From NCBI GenBank assembly GCA_958296385.1, contig OY282494.1, positions 157,416 through 221,415 on the forward strand: a stretch of 64,000 bases of DNA, given 5' to 3'. The DNA is from an uncultured Dehalococcoidia bacterium. GTDB lineage: Bacteria; Chloroflexota; Dehalococcoidia; Lucifugimonadales; UBA3495. The notes below the pieces were generated by a model that had not been told where the DNA came from, did not search any database, and was given only the letters and a program-made list of their open reading frames with translations. Below are positions 41,504-50,337 of the stretch, in pieces (the stretch's first letter is position 1; each line of letters opens with the position of its first letter). The position numbers and the translations under genes were made by a program.

Positions 41504-42154
41504 ATGACAGTGCCAGAACTTGCCGACCCGCAATCGGTCGTAGCGCGTATTATCGCTGAGCTCGAGGCCAACCCGGCCGCGCGCGAGCTTTTGCTGCGCG
41601 CGCTGCTGACCGAGGAATTTCTCCAACTGCCGGCGCGAGTCGCCCGGATTGAGGAGGAGATATTGCCTCGGATTGAGGGCGATATAAAGGTCATGAAGGA
41701 CGATATAGGCAGGATAAAAGGAACGGAACTCGAAGCGAGTTTCGCGCACCGGGCCACTTCCATACTGAATCGAGAGTTTGGATTCACCCGCATCCGGGTG
41801 ATGCACGGCAGGGCGGGAGCTTTTCTACAATACGCCGGGGAATTCATCGAGCGGGTTGCCGACGCGATGGAAAGCAGGCTAATCCCTGACGAACAGTGGC
41901 AGCGGGTTTTTGACACTGACGTCATCTTACAGTGCCGTCGCCCTGGGGAGACTCAGCCCACCTGGGTTGCCGTGGAAGTTGCCGCTCGCATTGACCAGGA
42001 TGATATTAATCGGGTGCTGCGGTCTGTTCAGGCTTTGGAAACGCTGTTCGGCGAGGCTGCTTTGCCGGTAGTTTCCGGAGAGCGCATCGATCCGCCTGAC
42101 GTGGCGCGTGCGCGGCAATTGGGAGTTACTTTCATTGAACTATTGCTGGCGTGA
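41504..42154 (+). CDS. hypothetical protein with coiled coil and nuclease-like C-terminal domain
   Basis: A 216-aa protein. Residues ~40-85 (LPARVARIEEEILPRIEGDIKVMKDDIGRIKGTE) form a short coiled coil. The C-terminal half contains WVAVEVAARIDQDDINRVLRSVQAL and VTFIELLLA, whose strand/helix order recalls the PD-(D/E)xK-like domain of DUF3782-type proteins. The lysine of the motif is absent here (VEVAA), so it is probably not an active nuclease. The true start is ATG 41504 next to the leaderless promoter, not the longer open frame. Role unknown. Confidence 0.6.
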   Translation: MTVPELADPQSVVARIIAELEANPAARELLLRALLTEEFLQLPARVARIEEEILPRIEGDIKVMKDDIGRIKGTELEASFAHRATSILNREFGFTRIRVMHGRAGAFLQYAGEFIERVADAMESRLIPDEQWQRVFDTDVILQCRRPGETQPTWVAVEVAARIDQDDINRVLRSVQALETLFGEAALPVVSGERIDPPDVARARQLGVTFIELLLA

Positions 42155-42274
42155 ACCGGGGGTGGGGGGCTTTGGTGATTTTGGGACGGTTGGTGTTCCT
42201 TGACACTGGCTGGGGGTGTTGGCTAGGATGGTGTTGTGGCCGGCGTTGGATGGGGTCGGTTGCGGTTGTTATTT

Positions 42275-42350
42275 GGGGATATAGCTCAACTGGGAGAGCG
42301 CGGCGTTCGCAATGCCGAGGTTGCGGGTTCGAGTCCCGCTATCTCCACCA
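42275..42350 (+). tRNA. tRNA-Ala (anticodon CGC)
   Basis: A full cloverleaf of 76 nt. Acceptor GGGGATA pairs with TATCTCC (one G-U). The D stem is GCTC/GAGC, the anticodon stem CGGCG/TGCCG with loop TTCGCAA (anticodon CGC), and the T stem GCGGG/CCCGC. CCA is encoded. Confidence 0.95.
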
Positions 42351-42362
42351 TTTTGTTATTGC

Positions 42363-42439
42363 GCCCCTGTAGCTCAGTTGGATAGAGCGGCGGCGTCCTA
42401 AGTCGCGCGTCGGGGGTTCGAGTCCCTCCAGGGGTACCA
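42363..42439 (+). tRNA. tRNA-Arg (anticodon CCT)
   Basis: A 77-nt cloverleaf. Acceptor GCCCCTG pairs with CAGGGGT, anticodon stem GCGGC/GTCGC with loop GTCCTAA (anticodon CCT), T stem GGGGG/CCCTC with one G-U. CCA is encoded. It lies 12 bp after tRNA-Ala, so the two are probably transcribed together. Confidence 0.95.
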
Positions 42440-42552
42440 ACTTATTGGGGTTGTGCTGGCCTGTTGCTGCCATGCTGTCTCTCTATTGATGTGCTCGGAA
42501 TGACAGTGCGGTCGGTATGATGGCCAGGTGGTTTTGTAGATGGAGGTTCAGG

Positions 42553-43344
42553 ATGGTTCGGTTGGATGGGAAGGTTGCTTTGATTACGGGGGCTACGGGG
42601 GGGATTGGGCGGGCGGCGGCGCGGCTGTTTGCGGATGAGGGGGCGCGGGTTGCGCTGGTTGACCTGGATGAGGCGGCTTTGGGGGAGCTGGCAGGGTCGA
42701 TTGGCGAGGGACGGGCCAGTTACTCGGTTGCCGATGTTACTGAGCCGGAGCAGGCGCGGGATTACGTGGCGGCGGCGGTGAATCGTTGGGGCGGCGTTGA
42801 CGTCTTTTTGGCTAATGCCGGGGTTGAGGGTGCGATCTCTGCGATACCGGATTATCCGATTGACGTTTTTGACCGGGTGATGGCGGTGAACGTGCGAGGG
42901 GTTTGGCTGGGGATTAAGTACGTGGTTCCGGTGATGCGGGAGCGTGGCGGTGGGAGTATTGTCATCACGTCGTCAACTGCCGGTATTGGCGGCAGCGCGG
43001 ATATGTCGGCTTACGTTACCAGCAAGCACGCGGTCATCGGTCTGATGCGTACTGCGGCTCTGGAGGGGGCGCCGCTGGGTATTCGCGTCAATACCGTCAA
43101 TCCGGCTCCGATTGAAACGCGGATGATGCGGTCGATAGAGGAGATGCGGGTGGCGGCGCTGGACGATGCGGGGGCGAGCGTTGAGCAGACCAAGCGGGCG
43201 GCGGCGGCGCGGATTCCGCTGCGACGGTATGGGAATCCGGAGGAAGTGGCCCGGATGATGCTGTTTCTGGCGAGCGATGAAAGCAGCTTTAGCACCGGCG
43301 GCGTCTATATGGTGGATGGGGGGCGGTCGGCGGGCAGCCCGTAG
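42553..43344 (+). CDS. short-chain dehydrogenase/reductase (SDR)
   Basis: A 263-aa classical SDR. The cofactor motif is ALITGATGGIGRAAA, followed by VDLDEA (an aspartate that favours NAD), NAG in LANAGVEG, and the catalytic set serine (ITSSTAG), tyrosine and lysine (AYVTSKHAV). The C-terminal ASDESSFSTGGVYMVDGG is also typical. A GGAGG precedes ATG 42553. Substrate is likely a secondary alcohol or 3-oxoacyl compound. It is monocistronic after the tRNAs. Confidence 0.9.
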   Translation: MVRLDGKVALITGATGGIGRAAARLFADEGARVALVDLDEAALGELAGSIGEGRASYSVADVTEPEQARDYVAAAVNRWGGVDVFLANAGVEGAISAIPDYPIDVFDRVMAVNVRGVWLGIKYVVPVMRERGGGSIVITSSTAGIGGSADMSAYVTSKHAVIGLMRTAALEGAPLGIRVNTVNPAPIETRMMRSIEEMRVAALDDAGASVEQTKRAAAARIPLRRYGNPEEVARMMLFLASDESSFSTGGVYMVDGGRSAGSP

Positions 43345-43390
43345 GGCCTTTGGGGTTTTTCCTCTCTCTGGTTATTTTGAGTGTACTTGC

Positions 43391-43481
43391 TTTGTCATTC
43401 TGCGCTGCGCTCAGAATGACATTGGGGGAGAGGGGCAGAATGACGGTAGAGAAACTAAACCGCCTAGAACGGAACGCTACC
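43391..43481. mobile_element. degenerate MITE, right part
   Basis: A shortened core TTTGTCATTCTGCGCTGCGC and the terminal ACTAAACCGCCTAGAACGG...CGCTACC of the 10412 family. The left end is missing, and palindrome copy 4 follows 16 bp later. Confidence 0.7.
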
Positions 43482-43497
43482 CTCTGGGGGGATGCCG

Positions 43498-43528
43498 CTG
43501 GGGGAAATCATTTCCCCCAGACCCCCTC
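43498..43528. repeat. REP-like palindrome, copy 4 of 4
   Basis: The arms CTGGGGGAAAT and ATTTCCCCCAG, here with C instead of G as the central base, followed by ACCCCCTC. Confidence 0.8.
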
Positions 43529-43602
43529 GGTGTATTCCAGGTGAGGATGGTTGGGGTTGCTGGTATTATGTAGCCATTCGTACCGGGTGCGGGTTTGCTG
43601 TG

Positions 43603-45846
43603 ATGGCTGCTATTGATGCGTACACGCCTGATGCTTGCCGGCTGGCGGCGGCGCTGCCGGTGATTTATGCCGGCCATCCGGCGGGGGATGGGCTGGATGC
43701 GGCGCGTCGTATTGCGGCGACGGCGGGGGAGTTGCTGGCGGCGGTGCCGGGTGATGGGGTTGAGCCGTCGGTGGTTAATGCGGCGGGGTTGTTTTTGCTG
43801 GCCGGGCCTGCGGATGGGGTCGGGCGGGCTGATTTGTCGAGGGCCATTGCGGGGGCCTGGCTGTTGGGGGTGGGGGCGCCGGGTGGGTTTGTGACTGCGG
43901 TGTCATCCGCTATTGCTGATGCCTGGCGGGAGTTGGAGGGTGTCGGGGTGGCTGCGGATACGGCGCTGGGGCAGGCGGCTTTGCTGGATTTGGCTTGTTG
44001 GGAACGGCACGCTGCCGTTTTGGGGTGTGCGCCGGCTGTGGGACGGGAGCGGGAGCAGTATCTGTCGCGATACCGGCGGCGAGTTTTGATACCGGCGCTG
44101 CTGCTGGAGGGGCGGCTGGCGTCAGCGGCGGCGGCTTGGGAGATGTATCGCGCGCGGATGGGGCGGCTGGCCGGGTATTTGGACGGTCTGGATGGCGGAT
44201 TGGTGTCGGCGGATTGGCGGCGGCTGGCGGAGGTGGAGGTTGTGGAGCGGGGGGTGGAGCGGCTGCTGGCGGGGGAGGACCCGGCGCTGGTTAAATCGGA
44301 GATGCCGGTTCCGGGGTTGCCTTATGCGGAGTACCGGGGGCAGCAGCGGGGGGTTATTGCGGGCAGCCATGACCGGATTCTGGAGCTGACGCACGACCGT
44401 ATTGAGGCATCGCGGAACGTGGCGGCGGAGAAGTATTTGGAGAGCGATACTATCCACAAGCCGGCGGTGGAGGAGAATTTGTTTGTCAGCGCGCGGCGGC
44501 GGGCGCGGCGGCTGGGGTTATCTGCGGAAACTGCGGAGGACATTGCGCGGCTGCTGCTGTCTAACGCGCGGGCGGTGCAGGAACGGACGCTGAACGACAT
44601 TGCGCAGCGGCTCAGCCGTTTGCACGGGCAGATTTTGGATGCGGACTCGCCGGAAACCCGGACGGAGGAGGCGGATATGGCGATTCCGTCGCTGGTGGTG
44701 CGGACGGGGGACCAGCCGCTGGCGCGGGAGAACGAGCTCATCAAGGAACTGCGGGTCACCGGGCTGAACGAGGCGTATCCGGAGCAGCGGCGGCAGTTTG
44801 TGAACTGGTTTGACGCGCCGCATCCGTATATGGAGACGGGGCAGCTGGTGGGGAGCCGGGATGCCGACCTTTTTTTGCAGGCGCTGACGGACGGGCAGCG
44901 GTGCAAGGTGATGGCGGCGATGTCAACGGACGGGCCGATGCACCTGGGCAACGGGGCGCTGGTCAATCTGCTGCGCTATTTTCAAGGGCTGGGGGCGGAA
45001 ATCGTTATCGGTTTTCGCGACGAATCGGACGACCGGAACCGGGCCCGCAAGGTGATGCTGGAGCGTCTGCTGACGATGGCGGCGGCCGGCCTTGACTTGC
45101 ATAAGACCGACGCTTACTTGCAGCCGGACCGTTCGGCAATCGTGGAGACGGCGTTTGCGCTGGGGCAGGCGATACCGCTGAGCGTGCTCAATTCGGCGCT
45201 GGGGCTGCGGCTGAACAGCAGCGTTACCAATACGTTCCGGCCGCTGCTGCGGCTGGCGGATATTCTGCATCAGCAGCAGGCCGAATACGGGGGGCCGGGG
45301 CGGACTCTGGTTATCGACGGGATTGGGGGGGACGTGTACGTGCGGATGGCGCGCAATGTGGCGGAGGGGTTTGGATTCGTTAAGCCGTCGGCGCTCTATT
45401 TGCGGATGGTGCGGAGTTTGACGACCTACGAGGACCCGGGCACGGGCAGCGCGGTGGAGGTGATGACTAACGCCGTGCCGCAAGGGCGGGTTGCTTACGA
45501 CGATGGGCCGGAGGAAATTCGCCGGCGCATCGGGCGGGCGTACACCGGGGGGCGGCGGACGCTGGCGGAGCAGAGGGCGCAGGGGGGGAATCCGGATCCG
45601 AGGGTCTGCGCGGTGGCCAGTTTGCACGCTTTTTACGCTACGCCGGACGCCGAGCGGTATGCTGACTTGCAGGGGCGCTGCCGCTCCGGGGGGCTGCTGT
45701 GCGGGGATTGCAAGGCGATGGCTACCGACGGCCTGCTAGAATATCTGGCGGGGTATCGCCAGGCGCGGGGCAATCTGCCGGACGACGTGCTGCGGCGGGC
45801 CCGGGCTCTGGCCGGATGCAGTGGGTCGGAGGAGCAATCGGAATGA
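43603..45846 (+). CDS. AroQ chorismate-mutase domain fused to an archaeal-type TrpRS-like domain
   Basis: A 747-aa protein. Residues 1-240 are an unrecognised alpha-helical region. Residues ~249-330 fit an AroQ chorismate mutase: R249, R266, K277, E290 and Q326 fall at exactly the spacing of R11, R28, K39, E52 and Q88 in E. coli PheA; R51 is Val and D48 is Lys. Residues ~400-720 follow archaeal-type tryptophanyl-tRNA synthetase: TGQLVGSRDADLFLQAL, RLADILHQQQAEYGG, YTGGRRTLAEQRAQGG, GRCRSGGLLCGDCK. HIGH reads HLGN (447-450) and KMSSS reads VMTNA (620-624). ATG 43603 follows repeat DNA. Canonical trpS is 55 bp downstream. A Trp-sensing mutase is my inference. Confidence 0.75.
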   Translation: MAAIDAYTPDACRLAAALPVIYAGHPAGDGLDAARRIAATAGELLAAVPGDGVEPSVVNAAGLFLLAGPADGVGRADLSRAIAGAWLLGVGAPGGFVTAVSSAIADAWRELEGVGVAADTALGQAALLDLACWERHAAVLGCAPAVGREREQYLSRYRRRVLIPALLLEGRLASAAAAWEMYRARMGRLAGYLDGLDGGLVSADWRRLAEVEVVERGVERLLAGEDPALVKSEMPVPGLPYAEYRGQQRGVIAGSHDRILELTHDRIEASRNVAAEKYLESDTIHKPAVEENLFVSARRRARRLGLSAETAEDIARLLLSNARAVQERTLNDIAQRLSRLHGQILDADSPETRTEEADMAIPSLVVRTGDQPLARENELIKELRVTGLNEAYPEQRRQFVNWFDAPHPYMETGQLVGSRDADLFLQALTDGQRCKVMAAMSTDGPMHLGNGALVNLLRYFQGLGAEIVIGFRDESDDRNRARKVMLERLLTMAAAGLDLHKTDAYLQPDRSAIVETAFALGQAIPLSVLNSALGLRLNSSVTNTFRPLLRLADILHQQQAEYGGPGRTLVIDGIGGDVYVRMARNVAEGFGFVKPSALYLRMVRSLTTYEDPGTGSAVEVMTNAVPQGRVAYDDGPEEIRRRIGRAYTGGRRTLAEQRAQGGNPDPRVCAVASLHAFYATPDAERYADLQGRCRSGGLLCGDCKAMATDGLLEYLAGYRQARGNLPDDVLRRARALAGCSGSEEQSE

Positions 45847-45901
45847 CGGGACGGAAATCTGAAATCAAGACGGAATCGGAATTAAGCAGGAGAATTACAT
45901 A

Positions 45902-46918
45902 ATGCCCGACCAGCAACGTATCCTTACCGGGATGCGCCCAACCGGACAGCTTCACGTGGGCCATTATCTTGGCGCATTGGAGAACTGGATTCAGTTGCAG
46001 CACGAGTACGAGTGCTTTTTTCTCATCGCCGACTACCAGGCGATGGGCGACCATCTGGACGACATCGGATTGATTCGGCGTTCGGTGCTGGAGGTGGCTA
46101 CGGACTGGCTGGCGGTGGGGCTGGACCCGGAGCGGGCGTCGTTTGTGATACAGAGCTACGTGCCGGAACACGCCGAGTTGACGATGTACTTTAGTATGCT
46201 GACGCCGCTGAATCAGCATCAGAGGAATCCGACACTGCGGGCCGAAATTGGGCAGCTGGAGGCGGAAAACCAGTCGGTAACGCTGGGGTTTTTCAACTAT
46301 CCGCTCAGCCAAGTTGCGGATATTCTGCTGCCAAAGGCGCATCTGGTGCCGGTGGGGGAGGATCAAGTGGCACATATTGAGTACACCAGGGACATTGCAC
46401 GCCGGTTTAACCGAATCTACGGCGACGTGTTTCCGATGCCAAGGGCCAGGGTGGGGCGGGTGCCGCGGCTGGTGGGTACGGACGGGCGGGCCAAAATGAG
46501 CAAAAGTCTCAACAATGCGGTGTATCTGGCCGACGATGCGGACACGGTGAAGCAGCGGGTGCGGCGGATGGTTACGGACAGCACCGGGGAGAATCCGCGC
46601 TTGCGGCCTACCGATCCGGGGGTGGTGGAGTACAATCCGGCGTTTCTGTATCACGATGCGTTTAACGACAATGCAGGCGAGGTTGCCGAATTGAAAGAAC
46701 GGTACACCGCCGGGCGGGTTAGCGACGTGGAGGTGAAAGACCGTCTGGCGGAGGCGCTGAACCGCTTTCTGGAGCCAATCCGGGAAAGGCGGGCGTGGTA
46801 CGAACAGCATCCGGACTACGTGCGGGAGGCGCTGATTGCCGGCACGGAACGGGAACGGGTCATCGCGCGTCAGACTATTGAGGACGTGCGGCAGGCGATG
46901 CAGGTGGTGTACGCCTGA
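45902..46918 (+). CDS. trpS: tryptophanyl-tRNA synthetase
   Basis: A 338-aa class I synthetase that charges tRNA-Trp. The HIGH motif is in RPTGQLHVGHYLGALENW and the KMSKS motif is intact in GRAKMSKSLNN. The tRNA and amino-acid pocket motifs (PVGEDQVAHIEYTRDIARRFN) are normal for the bacterial enzyme. AGCAGGAG precedes ATG 45902. It follows the AroQ/TrpRS-like gene by 55 bp on the same strand, so the organism carries a working bacterial enzyme beside a degenerate archaeal-type homologue. Confidence 0.96.
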   Translation: MPDQQRILTGMRPTGQLHVGHYLGALENWIQLQHEYECFFLIADYQAMGDHLDDIGLIRRSVLEVATDWLAVGLDPERASFVIQSYVPEHAELTMYFSMLTPLNQHQRNPTLRAEIGQLEAENQSVTLGFFNYPLSQVADILLPKAHLVPVGEDQVAHIEYTRDIARRFNRIYGDVFPMPRARVGRVPRLVGTDGRAKMSKSLNNAVYLADDADTVKQRVRRMVTDSTGENPRLRPTDPGVVEYNPAFLYHDAFNDNAGEVAELKERYTAGRVSDVEVKDRLAEALNRFLEPIRERRAWYEQHPDYVREALIAGTERERVIARQTIEDVRQAMQVVYA

Positions 46919-46998
46919 AATCGCGGGCCGGGATTAGGCCGGCAAAGCAGCACTGACGCGGGGAGATAGGACGGGGGAACTGATATGGAGGTACTCAC

Positions 46999-48585
46999 TT
47001 GAGCATGGAGGGCAGCCGGCCGGGGCAGTTACCGGCGCCGCTGGGCAAAGTTTTGATGGTGCAGGGTACGGCGTCGCACGTGGGAAAAAGCGTGCTGGTG
47101 TCGGCGCTGTGCCGGATCTTGCGGCAGGATGGTTACCGGGTGGCGCCGTTCAAAGCGCAGAATATGTCCAACAATTCGTATGTCACTCCGGACGGGGGAG
47201 AGATTGGGCGGGCGCAGGCGGTGCAGGCGGAGGCGGCCGGGGTGGATGCGCGGGTCGAGATGAATCCGGTACTGCTGAAACCGGAGGCGGACAGCCATGC
47301 GCAGGTGGTGCTGATGGGGCGTCCGCTGACCTCGGCACGGGCACGGGATTACTTTGACCTGAAGGCTACGCTGTGGGAATCGGTGACGGCGTCGCTGGAT
47401 ACGCTGCGGGGGCAGTATGACGTGGTGGTGATAGAGGGGGCGGGCAGTCCGGCGGAAATTAATCTCAAGGCTACCGAAATCGTCAATATGCGGGTGGCGC
47501 GGTACGCTAATGCGCCGGTGCTGCTGTGCGGGGACATTGACCGGGGGGGCGTGTTTGCGGCGCTGGTGGGGACGTTGCAGCTGCTGGACGCGGCGGAGCG
47601 GGATACGGTGAAAGGGCTGCTGATAAACAAGTTTCGGGGCGATGCGGGGCTGCTGACCGACGGGCTGGACTGGCTGGAGCAGTACACGGGCAAGCCGGTG
47701 GTGGGGGTGGTGCATCATTATCGGGATATTCATATTCCGGAGGAGGATTCGGTAGCGCTGGATTTGGCGCCGCCGGCGTCGTCGGAGGCGGCCGTGCTGG
47801 ACGTGGCGGTGGTGCAGGTGCCGCACATCTCCAACTTTGACGACTTTGACCCGCTGGCCAGGGAGCCGGGGGTAGCCTTGCGCTACGTGCAGCACGGGGA
47901 CAGGCTGGGACGGCCGGATTTGGTGATTCTGCCGGGGAGCAAAACGACGATACCCGACCTGCTGTGGATGGAACGGCAGGGTCTGACGCGGGCGATTGCG
48001 GACGCGCACGGCGGGGGAGCGGCGGTGATGGGGATCTGCGGGGGGTATCAGATGCTGGGCAACGCTATTTACGATCCGGAGCACGTGGAGTCGTCGGTGG
48101 GGATGGCGCAGGGGTTGGGGATGCTGCCGCTGACGACGACCTTTGTCGGCTCCAAAGAGACGCATCGGGTGCGGGCGACGGTGCGAGGGGAGGCGGCCGG
48201 CGCCGGCAGTCTGCTGGCGGGCGCCGGCGGGCGGGATGTTAGCGGGTACGAAATTCATATGGGACGTACCGTTGCGGAGGGGGTTATTCCGGCTTTTGCG
48301 GTTGTGGACCGGGCGGATGCTCCGGTGACGGCGGAGTCGGCGTGGGACGGGGCAATCAATGCCGGCGGGGATGTTCTGGGGACTTACATTCACGGGCTGC
48401 TGCACAATGCTGAGGTGCGGCAGGCGCTGCTGGGGGAACTGGCGCGGCGCAAGGGGGTTGCGCTGCCGGAGGGGGGCGACGTGGCGCGGGACCGGGAGTA
48501 TGACCGGCTGGCGGACTGGGTGCGGGGCAGCCTGCGGATGGGGCTGGTGTACGAGATGGCCGGGCTGACGCCGGCGGCCGTTTAG
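46999..48585 (+). CDS. cobQ: cobyric acid synthase
   Basis: A 528-aa ATP-dependent amidase that adds four amide groups to the corrin ring. The N-terminal P-loop-like domain starts KVLMVQGTASHVGKSVLVSALCR and contains APFKAQNMSNNSYVT. The C-terminal class I glutaminase-like domain has MGICGGYQMLG (nucleophile cysteine) and ends GTYIHGLLHN. TTG 46999 is preferred since GGAGGT lies six bases before it; ATG 47005 is a near alternative. It begins the cobQ-cobU-pduX run. Confidence 0.95.
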   Translation: MSMEGSRPGQLPAPLGKVLMVQGTASHVGKSVLVSALCRILRQDGYRVAPFKAQNMSNNSYVTPDGGEIGRAQAVQAEAAGVDARVEMNPVLLKPEADSHAQVVLMGRPLTSARARDYFDLKATLWESVTASLDTLRGQYDVVVIEGAGSPAEINLKATEIVNMRVARYANAPVLLCGDIDRGGVFAALVGTLQLLDAAERDTVKGLLINKFRGDAGLLTDGLDWLEQYTGKPVVGVVHHYRDIHIPEEDSVALDLAPPASSEAAVLDVAVVQVPHISNFDDFDPLAREPGVALRYVQHGDRLGRPDLVILPGSKTTIPDLLWMERQGLTRAIADAHGGGAAVMGICGGYQMLGNAIYDPEHVESSVGMAQGLGMLPLTTTFVGSKETHRVRATVRGEAAGAGSLLAGAGGRDVSGYEIHMGRTVAEGVIPAFAVVDRADAPVTAESAWDGAINAGGDVLGTYIHGLLHNAEVRQALLGELARRKGVALPEGGDVARDREYDRLADWVRGSLRMGLVYEMAGLTPAAV

Positions 48586-48622
48586 CCGTGGGGCGTGCTG
48601 GGCGATGAGTATTGTCTGAACG

Positions 48623-49225
48623 ATGAGCACCGTTGCGCTGATATTGGGGGGTATCCGTTCGGGGAAAAGCGCCTACGCCGAGGGGGTTGTGGCGGGTATG
48701 GCGTTGGGGCGTCCGGTGATTTACATTGCTACCGGGGTTGCGGCGGATGGTGAGATGGCCGAGCGCATCCGACGGCATCGGGAGCGGCGTCCGGGGGAAT
48801 GGCAGACTTTGGAGGCGCCGCTGAATCCGACGGGGGCGCTGCGGGGTTGGCAATCGGGGACGGCCGGGGGATGCTCGGAAACGGGTTCTCCGGTAACGGG
48901 TTTGCCGGTGGTGCTGCTGGACTCGCTGGATGGGTGGGTGGGCAATTTGATGTTTGAGTACGCCAATGCGCCGGCGGTGGAGCTGGAGGCGCGGATGGTG
49001 GGGGCAGTGCGGCAGTTGGTGGCTGACGTCAGGGGGTTTAATATGGATGCGGTGGTGGTGAGCAGCGAGGTGGGGCAATCGCTGGTGTCGGCTAACGCGG
49101 TGGGGCGACGGTTTCAGGATTTGCTGGGGACGGTGAATCAGGCGCTGGCGGGGGCGGCGGACGAGGTTACGCTGGTGGTGGCCGGCATACCGATGGCGGT
49201 GAAACGCGCCGCTACGCCGCGCTAG
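48623..49225 (+). CDS. cobU: adenosylcobinamide kinase/guanylyltransferase
   Basis: A 200-aa bifunctional enzyme that phosphorylates cobinamide and then adds GMP during nucleotide-loop assembly. The P-loop is LILGGIRSGKSAYAE, followed by VIYIATGVAADGEMAERIRRHRERRP, which includes the guanylylated histidine, and LLDSLDGWVGN. It lies 37 bp after cobQ. Length is normal. Confidence 0.93.
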   Translation: MSTVALILGGIRSGKSAYAEGVVAGMALGRPVIYIATGVAADGEMAERIRRHRERRPGEWQTLEAPLNPTGALRGWQSGTAGGCSETGSPVTGLPVVLLDSLDGWVGNLMFEYANAPAVELEARMVGAVRQLVADVRGFNMDAVVVSSEVGQSLVSANAVGRRFQDLLGTVNQALAGAADEVTLVVAGIPMAVKRAATPR

Positions 49226-49234
49226 TTTGGCCCA

Positions 49235-50158
49235 ATGTCCGGCGACGTCATCGGCACGGCAACCGCGCTGGCGCCAGGCACCTGCGGGGAGCTGGTGCAG
49301 GGGATGACCGGGGGCGTGGACTTTCTGGTGACCTGTCCAATTAACCAGTTTGCGCGGGCTACGGTGACTTTGCGCTCGGGACGGACGGACGGCGAGGGGG
49401 GGATGGTGACGGGGGTTGACCATCTGCCAAAGACGCGGCGGGCGGTGGAGCTGGCGTTGTCTGAGATTGCCAGGATGGGGGGCGTCGGCAATCCAGCGGC
49501 CGGGGTGATGGTGAGCAGTCCGCTGCCGGTGGGCAAGGGGATGGGGAGCAGCAGCGCGGATATTGCGGCCGCGGTGGGGGCGGTTGGCATTGCGGCCGGG
49601 GTCACGCTAGCGCCGGAGAGGATTGCCCGTATTGCGCTGTCGGTTGAGCCTACGGACGGGGTGATGCTGCCCGGTGTGGTGCTGATGGACCATCGCCGGG
49701 GCCGCATCTTAGATTATCTGGGCACGCCGCCGCCGCTGGAGGTAATCGTCATCGACCGGGGCGGGCAGGTGGATACGCTGGAGTTCAACCAGATTGACCG
49801 GACGCGGCAATGGCAAGAAGTAGAGAGTAGGACCGAGGAGGCCCTGGATCTGGTGAGAGCAGGTATTCGTCACGACGACGCTGAGTTGGTGGGCCGGGGC
49901 GCAACCATTAGCGCGCGGGCTGGACATCCGCCTGGCGCTGGCCCGTGGGTGGAGCGGGCGTTGACCTGCGTTGCCGGAATGCGCGCCGCCGTTGGGGTTA
50001 ACGTTGCGCATAGCGGTACGGTGGTGGGTATCTTGCTGGACGCGCGGTTGCGGCAGGGCAAGCCGGCGCTGCGGCAGGTGAAGGCGGCGTTCAGCGATGC
50101 GGAAAGCGTGCGGCACTTTCGGGTTATTGGGGGGGGAGTGCGGCGGGAGCCGTTCTGA
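49235..50158 (+). CDS. pduX: L-threonine kinase PduX-like (GHMP family)
   Basis: A 307-aa GHMP kinase. It starts APGTCGELVQGM and carries the ATP loop SSPLPVGKGMGSSSADI, then EPTDGVMLPGVVLMDHRRG, the pattern of PduX. PduX makes L-threonine phosphate, the precursor of the aminopropanol linker of cobalamin, which fits its place 9 bp after cobU. The last GHMP motif near the C-terminus (GVNVAHSGTVVGILLD) is intact. Other loop-assembly genes (cobS, cobD) are not in the window. Confidence 0.9.
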   Translation: MSGDVIGTATALAPGTCGELVQGMTGGVDFLVTCPINQFARATVTLRSGRTDGEGGMVTGVDHLPKTRRAVELALSEIARMGGVGNPAAGVMVSSPLPVGKGMGSSSADIAAAVGAVGIAAGVTLAPERIARIALSVEPTDGVMLPGVVLMDHRRGRILDYLGTPPPLEVIVIDRGGQVDTLEFNQIDRTRQWQEVESRTEEALDLVRAGIRHDDAELVGRGATISARAGHPPGAGPWVERALTCVAGMRAAVGVNVAHSGTVVGILLDARLRQGKPALRQVKAAFSDAESVRHFRVIGGGVRREPF

Positions 50159-50301
50159 TATGAACTGCGCGCGGCGCCGGCGCGATGGCAGGATTTGGAC
50201 GTATTGGAACGAATGATGCTGTTGGTCCATGGGATAGGGAGGCAGGGGGCTACGGTCATATGATTTGAAAGCGTGATTTTAGTACAGCCAGATTATGCGT
50301 A

Positions 50302-50330
50302 TTGACAACCGGAACTTGGGCTGGTAGAGT
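50302..50330 (+). promoter_or_regulatory. strong sigma-70-type promoter
   Basis: A perfect TTGACA is followed by a 17-bp spacer and TAGAGT preceded by TGG (extended -10). The expected start site (~50337) falls at the first base of the nested hairpin. Confidence 0.75.
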
Positions 50331-50337
50331 CGCAGAT

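Noticed and set aside
43529-43602. A T-box leader before the AroQ/TrpRS-like and trpS genes
   Set aside because: The space is short repeat DNA with no specifier stem or T-box sequence.
46919-46998. A cobalamin riboswitch before cobQ
   Set aside because: The gap after trpS is only 80 bp and has no B12-box-like sequence.
47029-48630. A 533-aa minus-strand frame opposite cobQ
   Set aside because: No homology features; cobQ is unambiguous on the other strand.
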